A DNA stretch of 64,000 nt from Lactiplantibacillus plantarum EGD-AQ4 (GCF_000463075.2 NZ_AVAQ01000003.1:1-64000); one strand, 5' to 3'. Positions 18,284 to 28,456 are shown, counted from the stretch's first letter. Notes: generated from the letters alone by a model not told the origin. Program-made: numbers and translations.

Positions 18284-19234
18284 CTAATCTTCATCCGTGG
18301 GCAAATAAGCCACGATGCCATGCCAGTCGCCCATTTGCGTGTGTTGTGCGATCTGGAAACCAGCGTCGGTCAAGGCTGTCAAGACTGTTTGAAATTTATC
18401 ATCAATAATTCCAGAGGTAATGAAATAACCGCCCCGTTTTAAGTTCTGACGAGCTTGTGGCACTAGCGGAATGATGATTTCGGCCAAAATATTAGCGACA
18501 ATAATATCCGCTTGTGTGTCAATTCCAGCCAACAAGTCATTGGCGGCGACCTTCACGTCCTTGGCGACTGGGTTCAAATCGAGATTAGTTTGTGCGGAAG
18601 CAACGGCAACGTCATCCAAATCATAAGCTTCGACAGCGCCGACTCCCATGGCCTTGGCCGCAATACTTAACACGCCAGAACCCGTGCCAACATCAATCAG
18701 GTGCTCACCACCGTTAATGACGGTCTCTAGGGCTTGCAGACACAGTTTAGTGGTCGGATGAGTCCCCGTCCCAAATGCCCGACCAGGATCGAGCCGTAAT
18801 ACGAGTTCGCCGGATTGCTCAGGTTGATAGTCCTCCCAGCTCGGCACAATCGTCAAATACCGCGTCACCCGGACGGGATGGTAATATTTTTTCCATGCCG
18901 TTGCCCAATCTTCATCGGACAATGCCGCCATACTTACCTCGTTGGGGGCCGGATTTAAACCAAACTCGCTTAACTGACTCACCCGTTGTTTAATGGTTGG
19001 CAAGATTTCAGGCACGAACACTGTCTCGGGATAATAGGCCGAAACCTGTGCCCCGCTGGTGACGTGGGGAATGGTGTCCAAATCAATAATTTCACCATAG
19101 CGATCGGGTTTTAAATTCTGATAATCCAAAGCGTCATCAATCTTGACGCCACTGGCTCCTGCTTCCATTAAAATATTTGAAACCGCCTCAACGGCTTCGT
19201 TGGAAGTACTAACGGTTACTTCAGTCCATTTCAT
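18284..19234 (-). CDS. prmA: Ribosomal protein L11 methyltransferase
   Basis: A 316-residue SAM-dependent enzyme that methylates ribosomal protein L11. It has an N-terminal L11-binding domain (about 1-95), then a Rossmann methyltransferase domain with motif [16 protein letters not shown] (about 180), plus DLDDVAV and the catalytic-region [18 protein letters not shown] (about 155) is a PrmA hallmark. It is first in a transcript with rsmE and a small membrane protein. Confidence 0.97.
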   Translation of the reverse strand: MKWTEVTVSTSNEAVEAVSNILMEAGASGVKIDDALDYQNLKPDRYGEIIDLDTIPHVTSGAQVSAYYPETVFVPEILPTIKQRVSQLSEFGLNPAPNEVSMAALSDEDWATAWKKYYHPVRVTRYLTIVPSWEDYQPEQSGELVLRLDPGRAFGTGTHPTTKLCLQALETVINGGEHLIDVGTGSGVLSIAAKAMGVGAVEAYDLDDVAVASAQTNLDLNPVAKDVKVAANDLLAGIDTQADIIVANILAEIIIPLVPQARQNLKRGGYFITSGIIDDKFQTVLTALTDAGFQIAQHTQMGDWHGIVAYLPTDED

Positions 19235-19535
19235 AAATGACGTGCTCCTTCTGTGTGATTTCAGATTAGTAAATTGTGGTGATGTGTTTTGAATTGAATA
19301 CTTACATTTTTATGACTGATTTCTAGTCAGCTGCAATGGCGCGCCTGTGGTGATTGCTTTCGCAGTAAACGCGGCCGTATTTGAGCGTTCCAGCAACTAG
19401 GTCTGATTGCAGCGCTCGAATCTCGGCTTGCTTGACAGTATTGAGCACCCTCTCAAACGGCTAAGGGTCCTTATACGGATGCATTTTCCATCAGCAACAA
19501 TTATATAACAAGCATAATCCGTTTGACAATCAGGC
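19235..19535. other. Intergenic stretch without a gene
   Basis: About 300 bases upstream of prmA and downstream of the glycosylase gene. A small hairpin (TGAC/GTCA near 19313-19329) is visible. I see no coding sequence, no strong terminator and no clear promoter pair. Confidence 0.4.
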
Positions 19536-20165
19536 TCACTGCCAGCCATGGGTTTGTGGGTCAATCGTACGCCGGCTAATTTTAGACACAAAGGGATTGC
19601 CAGCAACGTAGAACCGCAACGGCGCACTGGTCCATTCGGCCTTATTAACGATACCGATCCGGGGCGTCTTGATGATTTGACGCGGCTGCCGGACACGGCC
19701 AAGATCAAGCGAGAGCGTCGCCTTTTGTAACGGCTGACCGTTCAACGTTTTATCTAAGCCAAGTGCTTGCATCAGTTTTCCTGGTCCGTTGGTCAAATTA
19801 GCCAGTGGAACGGGCCGATTACGTTGCATCTGCTCAACGCCACTCACCGGTTCGATTCCTCGAATCAGCACACATTCTGGCGTGCCGGCTGCTTGAGTCA
19901 CGAGATTCAACAAATACAACGCGCGCATTTGATAAATGTAAATCGTCCCTGCTGGTTGCCACAGGGCGCGGTTACGGGCCGTCTGGTGATTTTGATAGGC
20001 GTGCGCACCGGCATCGTTGGCGCCCAGATACGCCTCGGTCTCGGTAATCCACGCCGTTAATGGGCCACTCGTGGTTTCTAGCCGCAACTGCTTACCGAGT
20101 AATGCGGCCGCGATGTCTGTCGTTGGCTGCGAGCTTAAAAATGATTGTAGGTTAGTTGTCATCAT
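19536..20165 (-). CDS. 3-methyladenine DNA glycosylase (AAG/MPG type)
   Basis: A base excision repair glycosylase of the mammalian-AAG fold. Typical blocks are AAALLGKQLRLET, WITETEAYLGANDAGAHAY (catalytic Glu region), RNRALWQPAGTIYIYQ and LTNGPGKLMQALGLD. The reading frame is open 38 codons further upstream from a GTG, but homology and normal length (about 210 residues) favour the ATG at 20165. No good ribosome binding site is seen there, so the start is uncertain. It acts in the same pathway as Nfo (3176-4072). Confidence 0.9.
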   Translation of the reverse strand: MMTTNLQSFLSSQPTTDIAAALLGKQLRLETTSGPLTAWITETEAYLGANDAGAHAYQNHQTARNRALWQPAGTIYIYQMRALYLLNLVTQAAGTPECVLIRGIEPVSGVEQMQRNRPVPLANLTNGPGKLMQALGLDKTLNGQPLQKATLSLDLGRVRQPRQIIKTPRIGIVNKAEWTSAPLRFYVAGNPFVSKISRRTIDPQTHGWQ

Positions 20166-20287
20166 ATTTAGTAGCGGTACACCGTATCGTTGCGCAGAAG
20201 CTTTATGACCTGACTGGTCAATTTCAAGCCACTGACACAAGTTGTGCCCCGTCGTTCTCCCTTCCAGTAAATATTGCACAATTAATA

Positions 20288-20327
20288 GAAGACGGGGCTG
20301 GTGCTAAATTACACCAGTCCCGTCTTC
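20288..20327 (-). terminator. Probable terminator of the 20336-20626 gene
   Basis: GAAGACGGG-CTGGTG pairs with CACCAG-CCCGTCTTC, a strong stem. The T-run after it is poor (CTATTAATT), so termination efficiency is uncertain. Confidence 0.6.
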
Positions 20328-20335
20328 AAGTTAAC

Positions 20336-20626
20336 TTAGTCATCATTCGTGGCTTTTTTCGTTAAATGCTTGTTCAAATACTTGATCATATCCGCTTCGT
20401 GCTTAAAAATTCGTGGATGCTTTTGTTTATGCAGACGGACGGCGATCTCGTTAATCTTAACGCGCCCGGTCCAAGTATGGCTGTACTTAACGACCACCCG
20501 ATTATTACGATGATCCTTACCGAATTTCAACACGTAAACGCTGTCTGGCACCATCAGCGGTCTAATATATGTTTTATCGTAGTCATAATGTATTGATCGC
20601 AGAAACTGTTTCGTGCGTTTTAACAT
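20336..20626 (-). CDS. Small basic protein of unknown function
   Basis: A 96-residue, lysine/histidine/arginine-rich soluble protein (YDYDKTYIRPLMVPDSVYV, KYSHTWTGRVKINEIAVRLH). No membrane segment or known catalytic motif is visible and I do not recognise the family. AAGGAGAG lies about 10 bases upstream of the ATG, and base use looks coding. It is a single gene upstream of the glycosylase gene, separated by a strong hairpin. Function unknown. Confidence 0.7.
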   Translation of the reverse strand: MLKRTKQFLRSIHYDYDKTYIRPLMVPDSVYVLKFGKDHRNNRVVVKYSHTWTGRVKINEIAVRLHKQKHPRIFKHEADMIKYLNKHLTKKATNDD

Positions 20627-20810
20627 GTCGTCGATCTCTCCTTCACAACGTGAAATTGATTAAATAATAAATTAATTAATTAATTGTCGCTACGTTTTAT
20701 TTCTAACTTCAATTATAGCAGACTTTAAACAGACAGTGTATCAATTTGCGATTGGTTTGGCAAGAAAACCGCCTAAAATCCTAATATTTTCTCAAAGCAT
20801 GGCCGCTTGG

Positions 20811-20839
20811 TTTTCGGCGCTTCGGGGATATGGTAAAAT
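20811..20839 (+). promoter_or_regulatory. Extended -10 promoter of the 20883 gene
   Basis: TTTTCG, 17 bases and TAAAAT with TGG directly before it, about 44 bases upstream of the start codon. Confidence 0.5.
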
Positions 20840-20882
20840 ATTAATAAATTAGTCAGGTTATCAATATGAGGGGGAGTTACTG

Positions 20883-21173
20883 ATGGTACTAATCGAAAGA
20901 ATTTATCGGCGCGGGCACGAACCGTTGACCAGTGTCGACCAAATTGAAAAATTTGAAACTAGTGATGGTTACGTCACACCAAACGAAGTCTTAGCACGTG
21001 AAATTGGTGCAGATAGCGAAAACTGTTTCTACAAAAATCAAGAAGGCAAACGCAAAAAAGTCGTCGCAACGAAGGACGACCAAGGTGTCTGGCATATGCA
21101 AACCATTGGGACGACCGATCCGACCACGGATGGCCTATTGCAGTTGCCACATATGCAAGATGTTTGGGGTTAA
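20883..21173 (+). CDS. Small protein of unknown function (possibly DUF3892-like)
   Basis: A 96-residue soluble acidic protein on the plus strand with GGGGGAG 6 bases before the ATG, its own promoter and a terminator. The C-terminal stretch (GVWHMQTIGTTDPTTDGLLQ, then LPHM) resembles the pattern of DUF3892 proteins, which end in a Thr-rich stretch followed by a LP element. This resemblance is from memory and weak. Function unknown. Confidence 0.7.
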   Translation: MVLIERIYRRGHEPLTSVDQIEKFETSDGYVTPNEVLAREIGADSENCFYKNQEGKRKKVVATKDDQGVWHMQTIGTTDPTTDGLLQLPHMQDVWG

Positions 21174-21211
21174 TATGGTTTGTCATTAATCATTAAATCA
21201 GCTACTTGATG

Positions 21212-21250
21212 CAAACCGCTGGCAGGTTTTGAACTGCTGGCGGTTTTTGT
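21212..21250 (+). terminator. Intrinsic terminator
   Basis: AAACCGC...GCAG pairs with CTGC...GCGGTTT with two mismatches and is followed by five Ts on the plus strand, about 40 bases past the 21173 stop. Confidence 0.75.
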
Positions 21251-21472
21251 CTGTGTTCGTGATGCCTCCCTGCCAAATTTCACGAATTTTTCTTCTGATT
21301 TTGCCTCAGTCTCGATTATGACCGCTAGTGTTCCATATTCATTGTACTAGCTATCAACGGACAATACCGAGAAACTACATTATCGCTTAATCTACACTCA
21401 TAATTATCGTAGTCGTGAATCGCATCGTCTTCGGCCCTTTTTAACACCGTTCCCAGCACAGTATAAAGCGCA

Positions 21473-21679
21473 CTATCTTGCGTGCCATAAAATGCGTTTA
21501 ATTTGCGATGGCCTAATACCAATTGTATCCCAGTTCTCTGGTTCACTTCCAACATCTGCTTCAAATCTGGTTGTTGGGTCTTGAGGGACAAACACAATGG
21601 TTGCTTCACGACCATCAATCAGTTCTACGATGTCGAGCTCACAAATTTCTGATGGATCAACAGTCGTTTCTTTCGTCAT
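21473..21679 (-). CDS. Small acidic hypothetical protein
   Basis: A 68-residue protein starting MTKETTVDPSEICELDIVEL. AAAGGGAG is 9 bases upstream of the ATG at 21679, which supports expression. The pattern (short, beta-rich, DIVEL then GREATIVFV) vaguely recalls DUF4926-type small proteins, but I cannot assign it. It lies in an AT-richer pocket between a plus-strand small gene and lepA, downstream of a 17-base perfect palindrome at 21734-21750. It might be a remnant of a mobile or accessory segment. Confidence 0.5.
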   Translation of the reverse strand: MTKETTVDPSEICELDIVELIDGREATIVFVPQDPTTRFEADVGSEPENWDTIGIRPSQIKRILWHAR

Positions 21680-21733
21680 CACATCGGACTCCCTTTCTAT
21701 AAATCTAAGTCCCACATTACCAGCTCAAAAATG

Positions 21734-21750
21734 ATGATATCCGATATCAT
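21734..21750. promoter_or_regulatory. Perfect 17-bp palindrome, operator-like
   Basis: ATGATATC-C-GATATCAT is a perfect 8-1-8 inverted repeat, with a further half-site TTGATATC at 21757-21764. It lies 55 bases upstream of the 21679 start. The binding protein is unknown. Confidence 0.45.
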
Positions 21751-21987
21751 TGGCAATTGATATCTACGTTGAGGCGTCAAATACAACCATCTCAGCCAGC
21801 TTTGCATGTAATATATACGTATCAGATTGACGTATATCGCATATTTAGATTAGACTGAGAAACCCAACAGATAACGAACAACAATTCAAATAATTAATAA
21901 TTTTCACGCCTAATTCATAACAAATTAACTCGTAGTATGCGTAACCCCCGATAAATAATAGACATTTATTCTACTTATGTCTATTTC

Positions 21988-22028
21988 GCCAACAATCCCG
22001 TCTCAATGTTGGCAAAATGTTGGCAAAT
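21988..22028. other. Att-like inverted/direct repeat motif
   Basis: GCCAACA (21988-21994) and TGTTGGC (22007-22013) flank 12 bases, and TGTTGGCAAA occurs twice in tandem (22007-22016, 22018-22027). The layout resembles a tyrosine recombinase core site. No integrase is nearby. Confidence 0.3.
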
Positions 22029-22039
22029 CCCCAAAATAA

Positions 22040-22064
22040 AAGAGCTCCGCCTAGGCGGAACCCT
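22040..22064 (-). terminator. Intrinsic terminator of lepA
   Basis: TCCGCC-TA-GGCGGA with flanking G-C pairs, followed on the minus strand by TCTTTTATTTT. It immediately follows the lepA stop. Confidence 0.8.
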
Positions 22065-22065
22065 A

Positions 22066-23901
22066 TCAATTCGGTTTTTCTTCCTCGTCGGTTTTCAAAA
22101 CTGCCATGAAGGCTTCTTGTGGGATTTCGACTTTCCCAACGGCTTTCATCCGTTTCTTACCGGCTTTTTGCTTTTCAAGTAACTTCATCCGCCGCGTACG
22201 GTCACCACCATAGAGATGGGCAGTAACGTCCTTACGGTAAGCTTTGATGTTCGTCCGCGCAATCACCTTAGAGCCGATGGTTGCTTGTACTGGAATTTCA
22301 AAGTTTTGTCGTGGGATGATGGTTTTCAGCTTGGATGCAATTTCGCGACCACGTGCTGGGGCAAAGTCCCGGTGCGCGATAAAGCTCAACGCATCCACTT
22401 GGTCCCCGTTCAGTAAGATGTCGATTTTGACTAAGTCACTAGCACGGTAGCCATCCAAATCGTAATCTAACGAAGCGTAGCCACGAGTATTGGATTTCAA
22501 CTTATCAAAGAAGTCGAAAATAATTTCCGATAACGGAATGTGGTAGACCACGTTGACCCGGTTGCTATCCAGATATTCCATCGTGTCAAACTCGCCCCGT
22601 TTGCGTTGAGCCAACTCCATGACCGCACCAACGTAATCGTTAGGCACCATGATCTGCGCTTTGACGTATGGTTCGCGAATTTCCTTGATAGCTGAAGCCT
22701 CTGGCATCTCTGCGGGGTTTTCAACTTGTTTTTCAATGCCATCCGTCATCAAGACATGGTACGTTACGGAAGGTGCCGTCGTAATCAGTTCAAGATTGAA
22801 TTCCCGCTCGAGCCGTTCCTGAATCACGTCCATGTGCAACAGTCCCAAGAAACCACAACGGAACCCAAAACCTAACGCTTGCGATGATTCAGCTTCAAAT
22901 TCAAGTGCCGCATCGTTAAGTTTTAGCTTCTCCAAGGCTTCGCGTAAGTCGGTGAACTTCGCGTTATCAGTCGGATAAATCCCGGCGTATACCATTGGAT
23001 TCATTTCCCGGTAACCTGCGAGTGGCTTTTCAGCTGGTCGTTTGGCATTCGTCACCGTATCCCCGACCCGGGTGTCCTGGATATCCTTGATACTTGCAGT
23101 AATGTAACCAACATCACCGGCCATCAGATAATCGCGAGCTAACGGTTTTGGCGAGTTGACGCCAACTTCAGTCACTTCGTATTCACTACCACTGTTCATC
23201 AAGCGAATTCGATCACCTGGCCGAACAATGCCTTCATGAATTCGAACGCTTAACACCACGCCACGATAATCGTCATAAACTGAGTCAAAGACTAAGGCCT
23301 TCAATGGTGCGTCTAAATCACCTTGGGGCGCTGGAATTTTATGCACGATTTGTTCCAGTAAGTCTTCAATCCCGATACCCGCTTTAGCTGAAGCCAAAAC
23401 GGCATCTTCAGCATCGATGCCAATATCGTCCTCAATTTCTTTACGGACCTTTTCGGGTTCCGCTGACGGCAAGTCAATCTTGTTGATGACGGGCACGATT
23501 TCGAGGTCATCATCAATGGCGAGGTAGACGTTAGCCAAGGTTTGGGCCTCGACCCCTTGCGCTGCATCGACGACTAACACTGCCCCTTCACAAGCCGCCA
23601 AACTTCGCGAAACTTCATACGTAAAATCGACGTGTCCTGGCGTATCGATCAGATGAAAGATATAGGTCTCCCCATCTTTAGCCTGGTAGTGCAATTCCAC
23701 TGCATTTAATTTGATCGTAATCCCACGTTCACGTTCCAAGTCCATTGAATCCAGCACTTGGTCCTGCATTTCACGTTTGGAAATCGTATCCGTTAATTCC
23801 AAGATTCGGTCCGCCAACGTTGATTTGCCGTGATCAATATGGGCGACGATCGAAAAATTCCGAATATGTTGTTGTCGATCTTTCATTGTCGCTTTATCCA
23901 T
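22066..23901 (-). CDS. lepA: Elongation factor 4 (LepA)
   Basis: A 611-residue translational GTPase that back-translocates or remodels ribosomes under stress. G motifs are AHIDHGKST (G1, about 21), [11 protein letters not shown] (G2), DTPGHVDF (G3), NKIDLPSA (G4) and SAKAGIG (G5). The LepA-specific C-terminal domain ends near [20 protein letters not shown]. The ATG at 23901 is preferred because AGGA precedes it and the length then matches the family; an upstream frame extension lacks support. Single gene. Confidence 0.97.
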   Translation of the reverse strand: MDKATMKDRQQHIRNFSIVAHIDHGKSTLADRILELTDTISKREMQDQVLDSMDLERERGITIKLNAVELHYQAKDGETYIFHLIDTPGHVDFTYEVSRSLAACEGAVLVVDAAQGVEAQTLANVYLAIDDDLEIVPVINKIDLPSAEPEKVRKEIEDDIGIDAEDAVLASAKAGIGIEDLLEQIVHKIPAPQGDLDAPLKALVFDSVYDDYRGVVLSVRIHEGIVRPGDRIRLMNSGSEYEVTEVGVNSPKPLARDYLMAGDVGYITASIKDIQDTRVGDTVTNAKRPAEKPLAGYREMNPMVYAGIYPTDNAKFTDLREALEKLKLNDAALEFEAESSQALGFGFRCGFLGLLHMDVIQERLEREFNLELITTAPSVTYHVLMTDGIEKQVENPAEMPEASAIKEIREPYVKAQIMVPNDYVGAVMELAQRKRGEFDTMEYLDSNRVNVVYHIPLSEIIFDFFDKLKSNTRGYASLDYDLDGYRASDLVKIDILLNGDQVDALSFIAHRDFAPARGREIASKLKTIIPRQNFEIPVQATIGSKVIARTNIKAYRKDVTAHLYGGDRTRRMKLLEKQKAGKKRMKAVGKVEIPQEAFMAVLKTDEEEKPN

Positions 23902-24115
23902 TGATTTTCCTACTTTCTTCCTAAGTCCTAATCTTATCAATTATACCAAGTTACCGGCACAATCACAATTTTTCTATTGCCGTGACCGATCGCAACTGTT
24001 TGTAACACTCACCGGCACCGTCAATGCAAACCAGGCGCTACGTCAGCTAGTGGTTCAACGACCGATTTCGACATCGCCCCGGCTCGTTTGGCCATTATCA
24101 CCCGCGCCAACCGAC

Positions 24116-24165
24116 AAAAGCGCCACTGCAATCAGGCTCGGCGAGTCCTTGCAGCGACGCTTTTC
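24116..24165 (-). terminator. Terminator of the dlt operon
   Basis: On the minus strand AAAAGCGTCGCTGCAA pairs with TTGCAGTGGCGCTTTT with few mismatches. The T-run is short. It lies just past the dltD stop. Confidence 0.7.
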
Positions 24166-24177
24166 AGTGACGACTAA

Positions 24178-25455
24178 TTATTTAAAACTGTTGATTTGAC
24201 TTGGACTAAGTTTCTGCCACTTGTTCGAATAGAAGTTGTCATTAATGTGATAATGAACGGCCTTCGTCTTCTTGGTCAGGAACGGATCAACTTTTTGGTC
24301 GACCGCTAACCAGCCCCGCCAGCCAAGATGAATGGTATCAGTCATGAAGTAATCTTGACCGCCATCCTGGGTCAGGTCCAAGATGTTATTAAACCCTTGG
24401 CTGCGAAGTTGATACTGAATCTTCTTATCAAACTGCCCAATCATCTTCATGGACAGGCCCGTGTATGAGGCCCATCGCTGATTGATCGGCGGAATGATGA
24501 ACAAGACATCGGTATGCGTCTTCGCGAACTGATTCAAGACTAATTGGAAATCGGCAAATTCTGGGGACTTCGTGTAATTCAAGTGACGCTGTGAATCCTT
24601 AAGCCGCTTGTAATTACGTTTGAGCTTAGTGTTCCAGAACTGGTTACTGATTTCCAGGTCATTGGAAGTCGTTTGCGCGGCCCCAATTTTTCCAGCTAAC
24701 TGGTCCAATTGATTAAAGTTATACGTCGATGGCAGCTTGTTGGCTTGCGCATTGACGGTATTCAGGTTCTTACCTGAAATCCCAAAGCGTGAGAAGAATT
24801 CATCCTCACTACCAAGCACCCGAGCCTTATAATTGATATAAAACATTTGAGCACTAGTTGGCTTGAATCCGGCAGCCACGCGGGCTAAGGCACCTTCCAA
24901 AATGCCGTCCGATGAACCAGAAGGCATTTGGAGCAGGCGCTGCGCCGCATAACGGTCCATTTTGGAATTATGCTCATCCTGTAGCCAATCGATAGTCTGC
25001 AACGGTGAGTAGTAGTACGAAAAGGCATCTTTTCGCGTCCCCTGTGGCACAAACCATTGTGGCGAAATTACAAAGACAGCCTTCTTATTTGTAATCTGCT
25101 TTTTCACGGACTGCATCGCGAAATACTGAGTCAGTGACTGGGTCCCCCGGGCACCGAGCAAGAATGGCCGGTAACTCCGGTGATATTTTTCTGCCAGTAC
25201 GGACGGATGCATGGGATCAAATCGCGACCATTCAGATGAACCGAAGAATGGCACGTAGCCATCACTCAAGGCTTGACGCTTCACTAAGCGGCCCTTTAAA
25301 ACGTTGGACGAAAGTGAGACGGCGGCCGTTTTTTCGGTCTCCTTGGAGATGTGATTTAATCCGAATGAGAACGGTGAAAGCAGTACGGCCAATAATAAGA
25401 CAGCTGCCAAAATAATTGGCCCAAAAATCTTAAAAAGGCGTGTGGAGACCTTCAT
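24178..25455 (-). CDS. dltD: D-alanyl-lipoteichoic acid biosynthesis protein DltD
   Basis: A 425-residue extracytoplasmic protein with one N-terminal membrane anchor (about 11-32). DltD completes D-alanylation of lipoteichoic acid. The SGNH-like nucleophile region is [17 protein letters not shown] (about 69-85), and the late catalytic block [14 protein letters not shown] is at about 367. Family length is normal. The start overlaps the dltC stop by 4 bases. It is the last gene of the operon, followed by a terminator. Confidence 0.96.
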   Translation of the reverse strand: MKVSTRLFKIFGPIILAAVLLLAVLLSPFSFGLNHISKETEKTAAVSLSSNVLKGRLVKRQALSDGYVPFFGSSEWSRFDPMHPSVLAEKYHRSYRPFLLGARGTQSLTQYFAMQSVKKQITNKKAVFVISPQWFVPQGTRKDAFSYYYSPLQTIDWLQDEHNSKMDRYAAQRLLQMPSGSSDGILEGALARVAAGFKPTSAQMFYINYKARVLGSEDEFFSRFGISGKNLNTVNAQANKLPSTYNFNQLDQLAGKIGAAQTTSNDLEISNQFWNTKLKRNYKRLKDSQRHLNYTKSPEFADFQLVLNQFAKTHTDVLFIIPPINQRWASYTGLSMKMIGQFDKKIQYQLRSQGFNNILDLTQDGGQDYFMTDTIHLGWRGWLAVDQKVDPFLTKKTKAVHYHINDNFYSNKWQKLSPSQINSFK

Positions 25456-25688
25456 TGCAAGTTCTCAACCTTTGATACGATTTTAGCCGGTGTGTCCCAT
25501 TCTGACCGTTGAAATTCAGAGACCGGCACTTCGATACCTAATTGATTTTGAAGTTCCAATAATAATTGAACAGAACCCATTGAGTCCAGGATTCCTTCAT
25601 CAAACAAGTTGACGTCCATATTACTTGAAACGTCTTCCCCCGTTAAATCCGTTAAAATTGATAAAACTGTTGCTTTTGTATCATCCAT
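25452..25688 (-). CDS. dltC: D-alanine carrier protein DltC
   Basis: A 78-residue acyl-carrier-like protein. Ser36 in the motif [13 protein letters not shown] is the phosphopantetheine attachment site that holds D-alanine as a thioester. It hands the residue from DltA to the DltB/DltD membrane machinery. Length is exactly that of the family. It overlaps dltD by 4 bases and follows dltB by 30. Confidence 0.97.
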   Translation of the reverse strand: MDDTKATVLSILTDLTGEDVSSNMDVNLFDEGILDSMGSVQLLLELQNQLGIEVPVSEFQRSEWDTPAKIVSKVENLQ

Positions 25689-25718
25689 AGTTATTACGCT
25701 CCCTTAAGTGTACTTAAT

Positions 25719-26933
25719 TTATGGCCGGCCGCCGAAGAATAACGTGTTCAGGAATCCTGAGAAGATCAAGAAACTGAAACAAACGACATTGAACGTGAGA
25801 AAAATCGCGAAGTATTCAGTGAATTTGTTAGATGGCAACTGCGCTTGATGCTTCTTCTTGTATCGCAACCAAGCATCGTTGATGACCATCGCAAACCCAT
25901 GGAATAGCCCATAGACGATGTAGTACCACGTCTCTCCGTGCCAAAACCCCATGATCAACATATTAATGACATAACAAACATTGGCCGTCGTGATCCGACT
26001 CTTGAAGACTTTGTGCTTCATCATAAAGAAGACGAGGCGCATGTAGATAAAGTCGCGGAACCAGAAGGACAACGTCATGTGCCAACGATTCCAGAAGTCC
26101 TTGATGTTTTTCGACTTGAACGGCTGATTAAAGTTAATTGGCGTTTCAACACCCATCAGGTAGCTGACCCCAACGGCGAATAAACTGTAGCCGGCAAAGT
26201 CGAAGAACAAGTCCATACTGTAGACATACATTACACCAACTAGCGCCCAGGATAATCCGTGAGCTTGCAGTGCAGCGTGTTCGACAACTGGTAGCATCCG
26301 CGTCCCAAAAATATAAGCCAAGATAAACTTATACAGGAATCCCAAGAAAATGTAGCGAATCCCTTTTTCAACTAATCCCAGGTACTTTTCCCGGTTCGGC
26401 ACACTGTCGTAATCTTTGACAAACCGCCGATACCGGTCAATTGGCCCGGATGAAATCGTTGGGAAGAACAGTAGGAATTGTCCAAACAGAACTGGATGGA
26501 ATTCCTTAATCACCCCATCACGCGTTTCCATGATCATCTGAACGACTTTGAACGTCAGATAGGAAATCCCCAGGAACCCGATGATGGAATTGGCACCGTG
26601 GGCAACCGCTGGTGTAATTTTGACGACGGCTAGTGGAATAATCGCTAAAATCACACTGACGACGAACACCCACCCTTTATTCGGTGAATCTGGTCGTTGT
26701 CGATATTTGGAATACAACCAGACCAGGGCAATTTGGTAAATCAGATAAACAATTAGCGCGATCCCGGTACGCCACTTGACGCCCCCAAACGTTAACATCA
26801 AGAAAACGAAGGAAATCAGTGACTCGTACCAGTGTGAACGCCGACCATATAACAAACCGATCATTAACGGCACCAACGCGATAAAGAGCAGCACAAAGTA
26901 CGTTGGGTTACCGTACGGGTCAAATGAAATCAT
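25719..26933 (-). CDS. dltB: D-alanyl transfer protein DltB (MBOAT)
   Basis: A 404-residue polytopic membrane O-acyltransferase that moves D-alanine from DltC across or onto the membrane. About eleven hydrophobic segments run the full length. The MBOAT active-site histidine lies in IMGFWHGETWYYIVYGLFHG (about 330-349), and FWNRWHMTLSFWFRDFIYM (about 282) is also diagnostic. Its ATG overlaps the dltA stop (ATGA), indicating translational coupling. Confidence 0.97.
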   Translation of the reverse strand: MISFDPYGNPTYFVLLFIALVPLMIGLLYGRRSHWYESLISFVFLMLTFGGVKWRTGIALIVYLIYQIALVWLYSKYRQRPDSPNKGWVFVVSVILAIIPLAVVKITPAVAHGANSIIGFLGISYLTFKVVQMIMETRDGVIKEFHPVLFGQFLLFFPTISSGPIDRYRRFVKDYDSVPNREKYLGLVEKGIRYIFLGFLYKFILAYIFGTRMLPVVEHAALQAHGLSWALVGVMYVYSMDLFFDFAGYSLFAVGVSYLMGVETPINFNQPFKSKNIKDFWNRWHMTLSFWFRDFIYMRLVFFMMKHKVFKSRITTANVCYVINMLIMGFWHGETWYYIVYGLFHGFAMVINDAWLRYKKKHQAQLPSNKFTEYFAIFLTFNVVCFSFLIFSGFLNTLFFGGRP

Positions 26934-28456
26934 TCTGGGTTAACCTCTTTAATAATCGACTTGACATCAATCTTACCGTTAGGCGTTAATGGCAAGCTCG
27001 TTTGATAGACGAACCGTTGTGGAATCATGTATTCCATCATCATTCCTTGCAGGTCCTTCTTAATTGCCGTCGTCAACGCAAAATCACTTTCGAAATCATT
27101 CGGCTTTGGCACGACATAGGCAATCATTTGGGTCACTTTGTGCTCTTTATCATATTTTGGTACGGCCACAGCTTGTTTGATGTGACGTTGTTGTGCTAAG
27201 AAGTGATCAACTTCTTCTAATTCGATCCGGTACCCGTGCATTTTAATCTGGAAATCGACCCGGCCGCGATAACGGAATAACCCGTCCCCATCCATCGTCC
27301 CAATATCACCAGAATGGTAAGCCCGTTGCCCGTCCAATTCGAAGAACGCTTTAGCCGTCTTCTCAGGATTGTTTAAATACCCCTTAGAAACGGATGGCCC
27401 GGCAATAATCAGCTCACCTTCCGTCCCATTTGGTACTGGCTCGCCATTATCATCAACGACTAACATCTGGGTATCTGCTTTAGCATAACCGATTGGTAAC
27501 CGGTCGTACTTAGCCAGTGCTTGGTCGGTGATTTCGATTTGGGTGACTGCCACACAGGTTTCCGTTGGCCCATAGGTGTTAAAAATCCGGGCATCTGGGA
27601 AGCGCTGCTTTAAGGCTGCCGCCGTCTTGTGGGTCAATTCCTCGCCACAGAATAAGAAGTGCGTCAAACTTGGTAAGTTCTCGGCGTTAAATTGTGGTTC
27701 CAACAAGCAGATATCCATGAAGGAAGGCGTTGAGACCCAGACATTAATCGGCAACGTTGGTAATGCCGCAAATAACTGTTTAAAGTCATCCGTCACCGCT
27801 TTTGGCAACGCGTATAGCGTGCCTCCTAAAGCCAATGTTGGATAGACATCCATCACTGATAAATCAAAGGAATACGGTGGTTGTGATAAGGAATTCGGTT
27901 GGTCTGGTAACCCAAAGTCGTCACTTAACATCCAATCCACGTAGCTGACCAGATTGTCATGACTGATTTGAACCCCTTTTGGCATCCCCGTCGTTCCGGA
28001 CGTAAAGATGATGTAGTAATCATCATCGCCACTAACGACGTGATCCGCCTGATAATCAACCGGTGTCGCGAAGATTGCGTCCAATTGATCTGGTGTAATC
28101 ACTGGTGTCGTCCCAACCCCCGTTGGTAAATCGACCACCGCAATCACAGCGGCTGGTTTGGCAATCTCATTAATCATCGTGAGCCGCTCATTTGGTGAAT
28201 GCGTATCGATTGGAATATACGCCCGACCGGATTTGACCACGCCCAGGAAGGTCGCAATCATTTCGAAAGTCTGACCACCAAAGACAATGATTGGATCCTT
28301 CGCTGGTAAATCTAGCGTATCAAGATGCGCCGCCAGAGCATCGGAGTATGCCTTTAATTCAGCATACGTGTGTGTGGTCCCCTGCACGTCATAGACCACT
28401 TTATCGGGTTGTGTCCGTGCATAGTCATCGATGGTTGTAATGATATTCTTAATCAT
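26930..28456 (-). CDS. dltA: D-alanine--D-alanyl carrier protein ligase DltA
   Basis: A 508-residue cytoplasmic adenylate-forming enzyme that activates D-alanine with ATP and loads DltC. The core motifs are IIFTSGTTGMPKGVQ (about 150), FNTYGPTETCVAV (about 295), SGDIGTMDGDGLFRYRGR (about 385), and the late lysine in TPNGKIDV (about 495). The ATG at 28456 with a G-rich site upstream gives the usual length; a TTG six codons earlier is not needed. dltX precedes it by 40 bases. Confidence 0.97.
   Translation of the reverse strand: MIKNIITTIDDYARTQPDKVVYDVQGTTHTYAELKAYSDALAAHLDTLDLPAKDPIIVFGGQTFEMIATFLGVVKSGRAYIPIDTHSPNERLTMINEIAKPAAVIAVVDLPTGVGTTPVITPDQLDAIFATPVDYQADHVVSGDDDYYIIFTSGTTGMPKGVQISHDNLVSYVDWMLSDDFGLPDQPNSLSQPPYSFDLSVMDVYPTLALGGTLYALPKAVTDDFKQLFAALPTLPINVWVSTPSFMDICLLEPQFNAENLPSLTHFLFCGEELTHKTAAALKQRFPDARIFNTYGPTETCVAVTQIEITDQALAKYDRLPIGYAKADTQMLVVDDNGEPVPNGTEGELIIAGPSVSKGYLNNPEKTAKAFFELDGQRAYHSGDIGTMDGDGLFRYRGRVDFQIKMHGYRIELEEVDHFLAQQRHIKQAVAVPKYDKEHKVTQMIAYVVPKPNDFESDFALTTAIKKDLQGMMMEYMIPQRFVYQTSLPLTPNGKIDVKSIIKEVNPE

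Noticed and set aside
19397-19708. 103-codon minus-strand frame near the glycosylase gene
   Set aside because: It overlaps the glycosylase gene in another frame and has no ribosome binding site.
21325-21618. 97-codon minus-strand frame overlapping the 21473-21679 gene
   Set aside because: It overlaps a frame with a better ribosome binding site, has no good start signal of its own and no recognisable pattern. It could be a decayed reading-frame remnant, but that cannot be shown.
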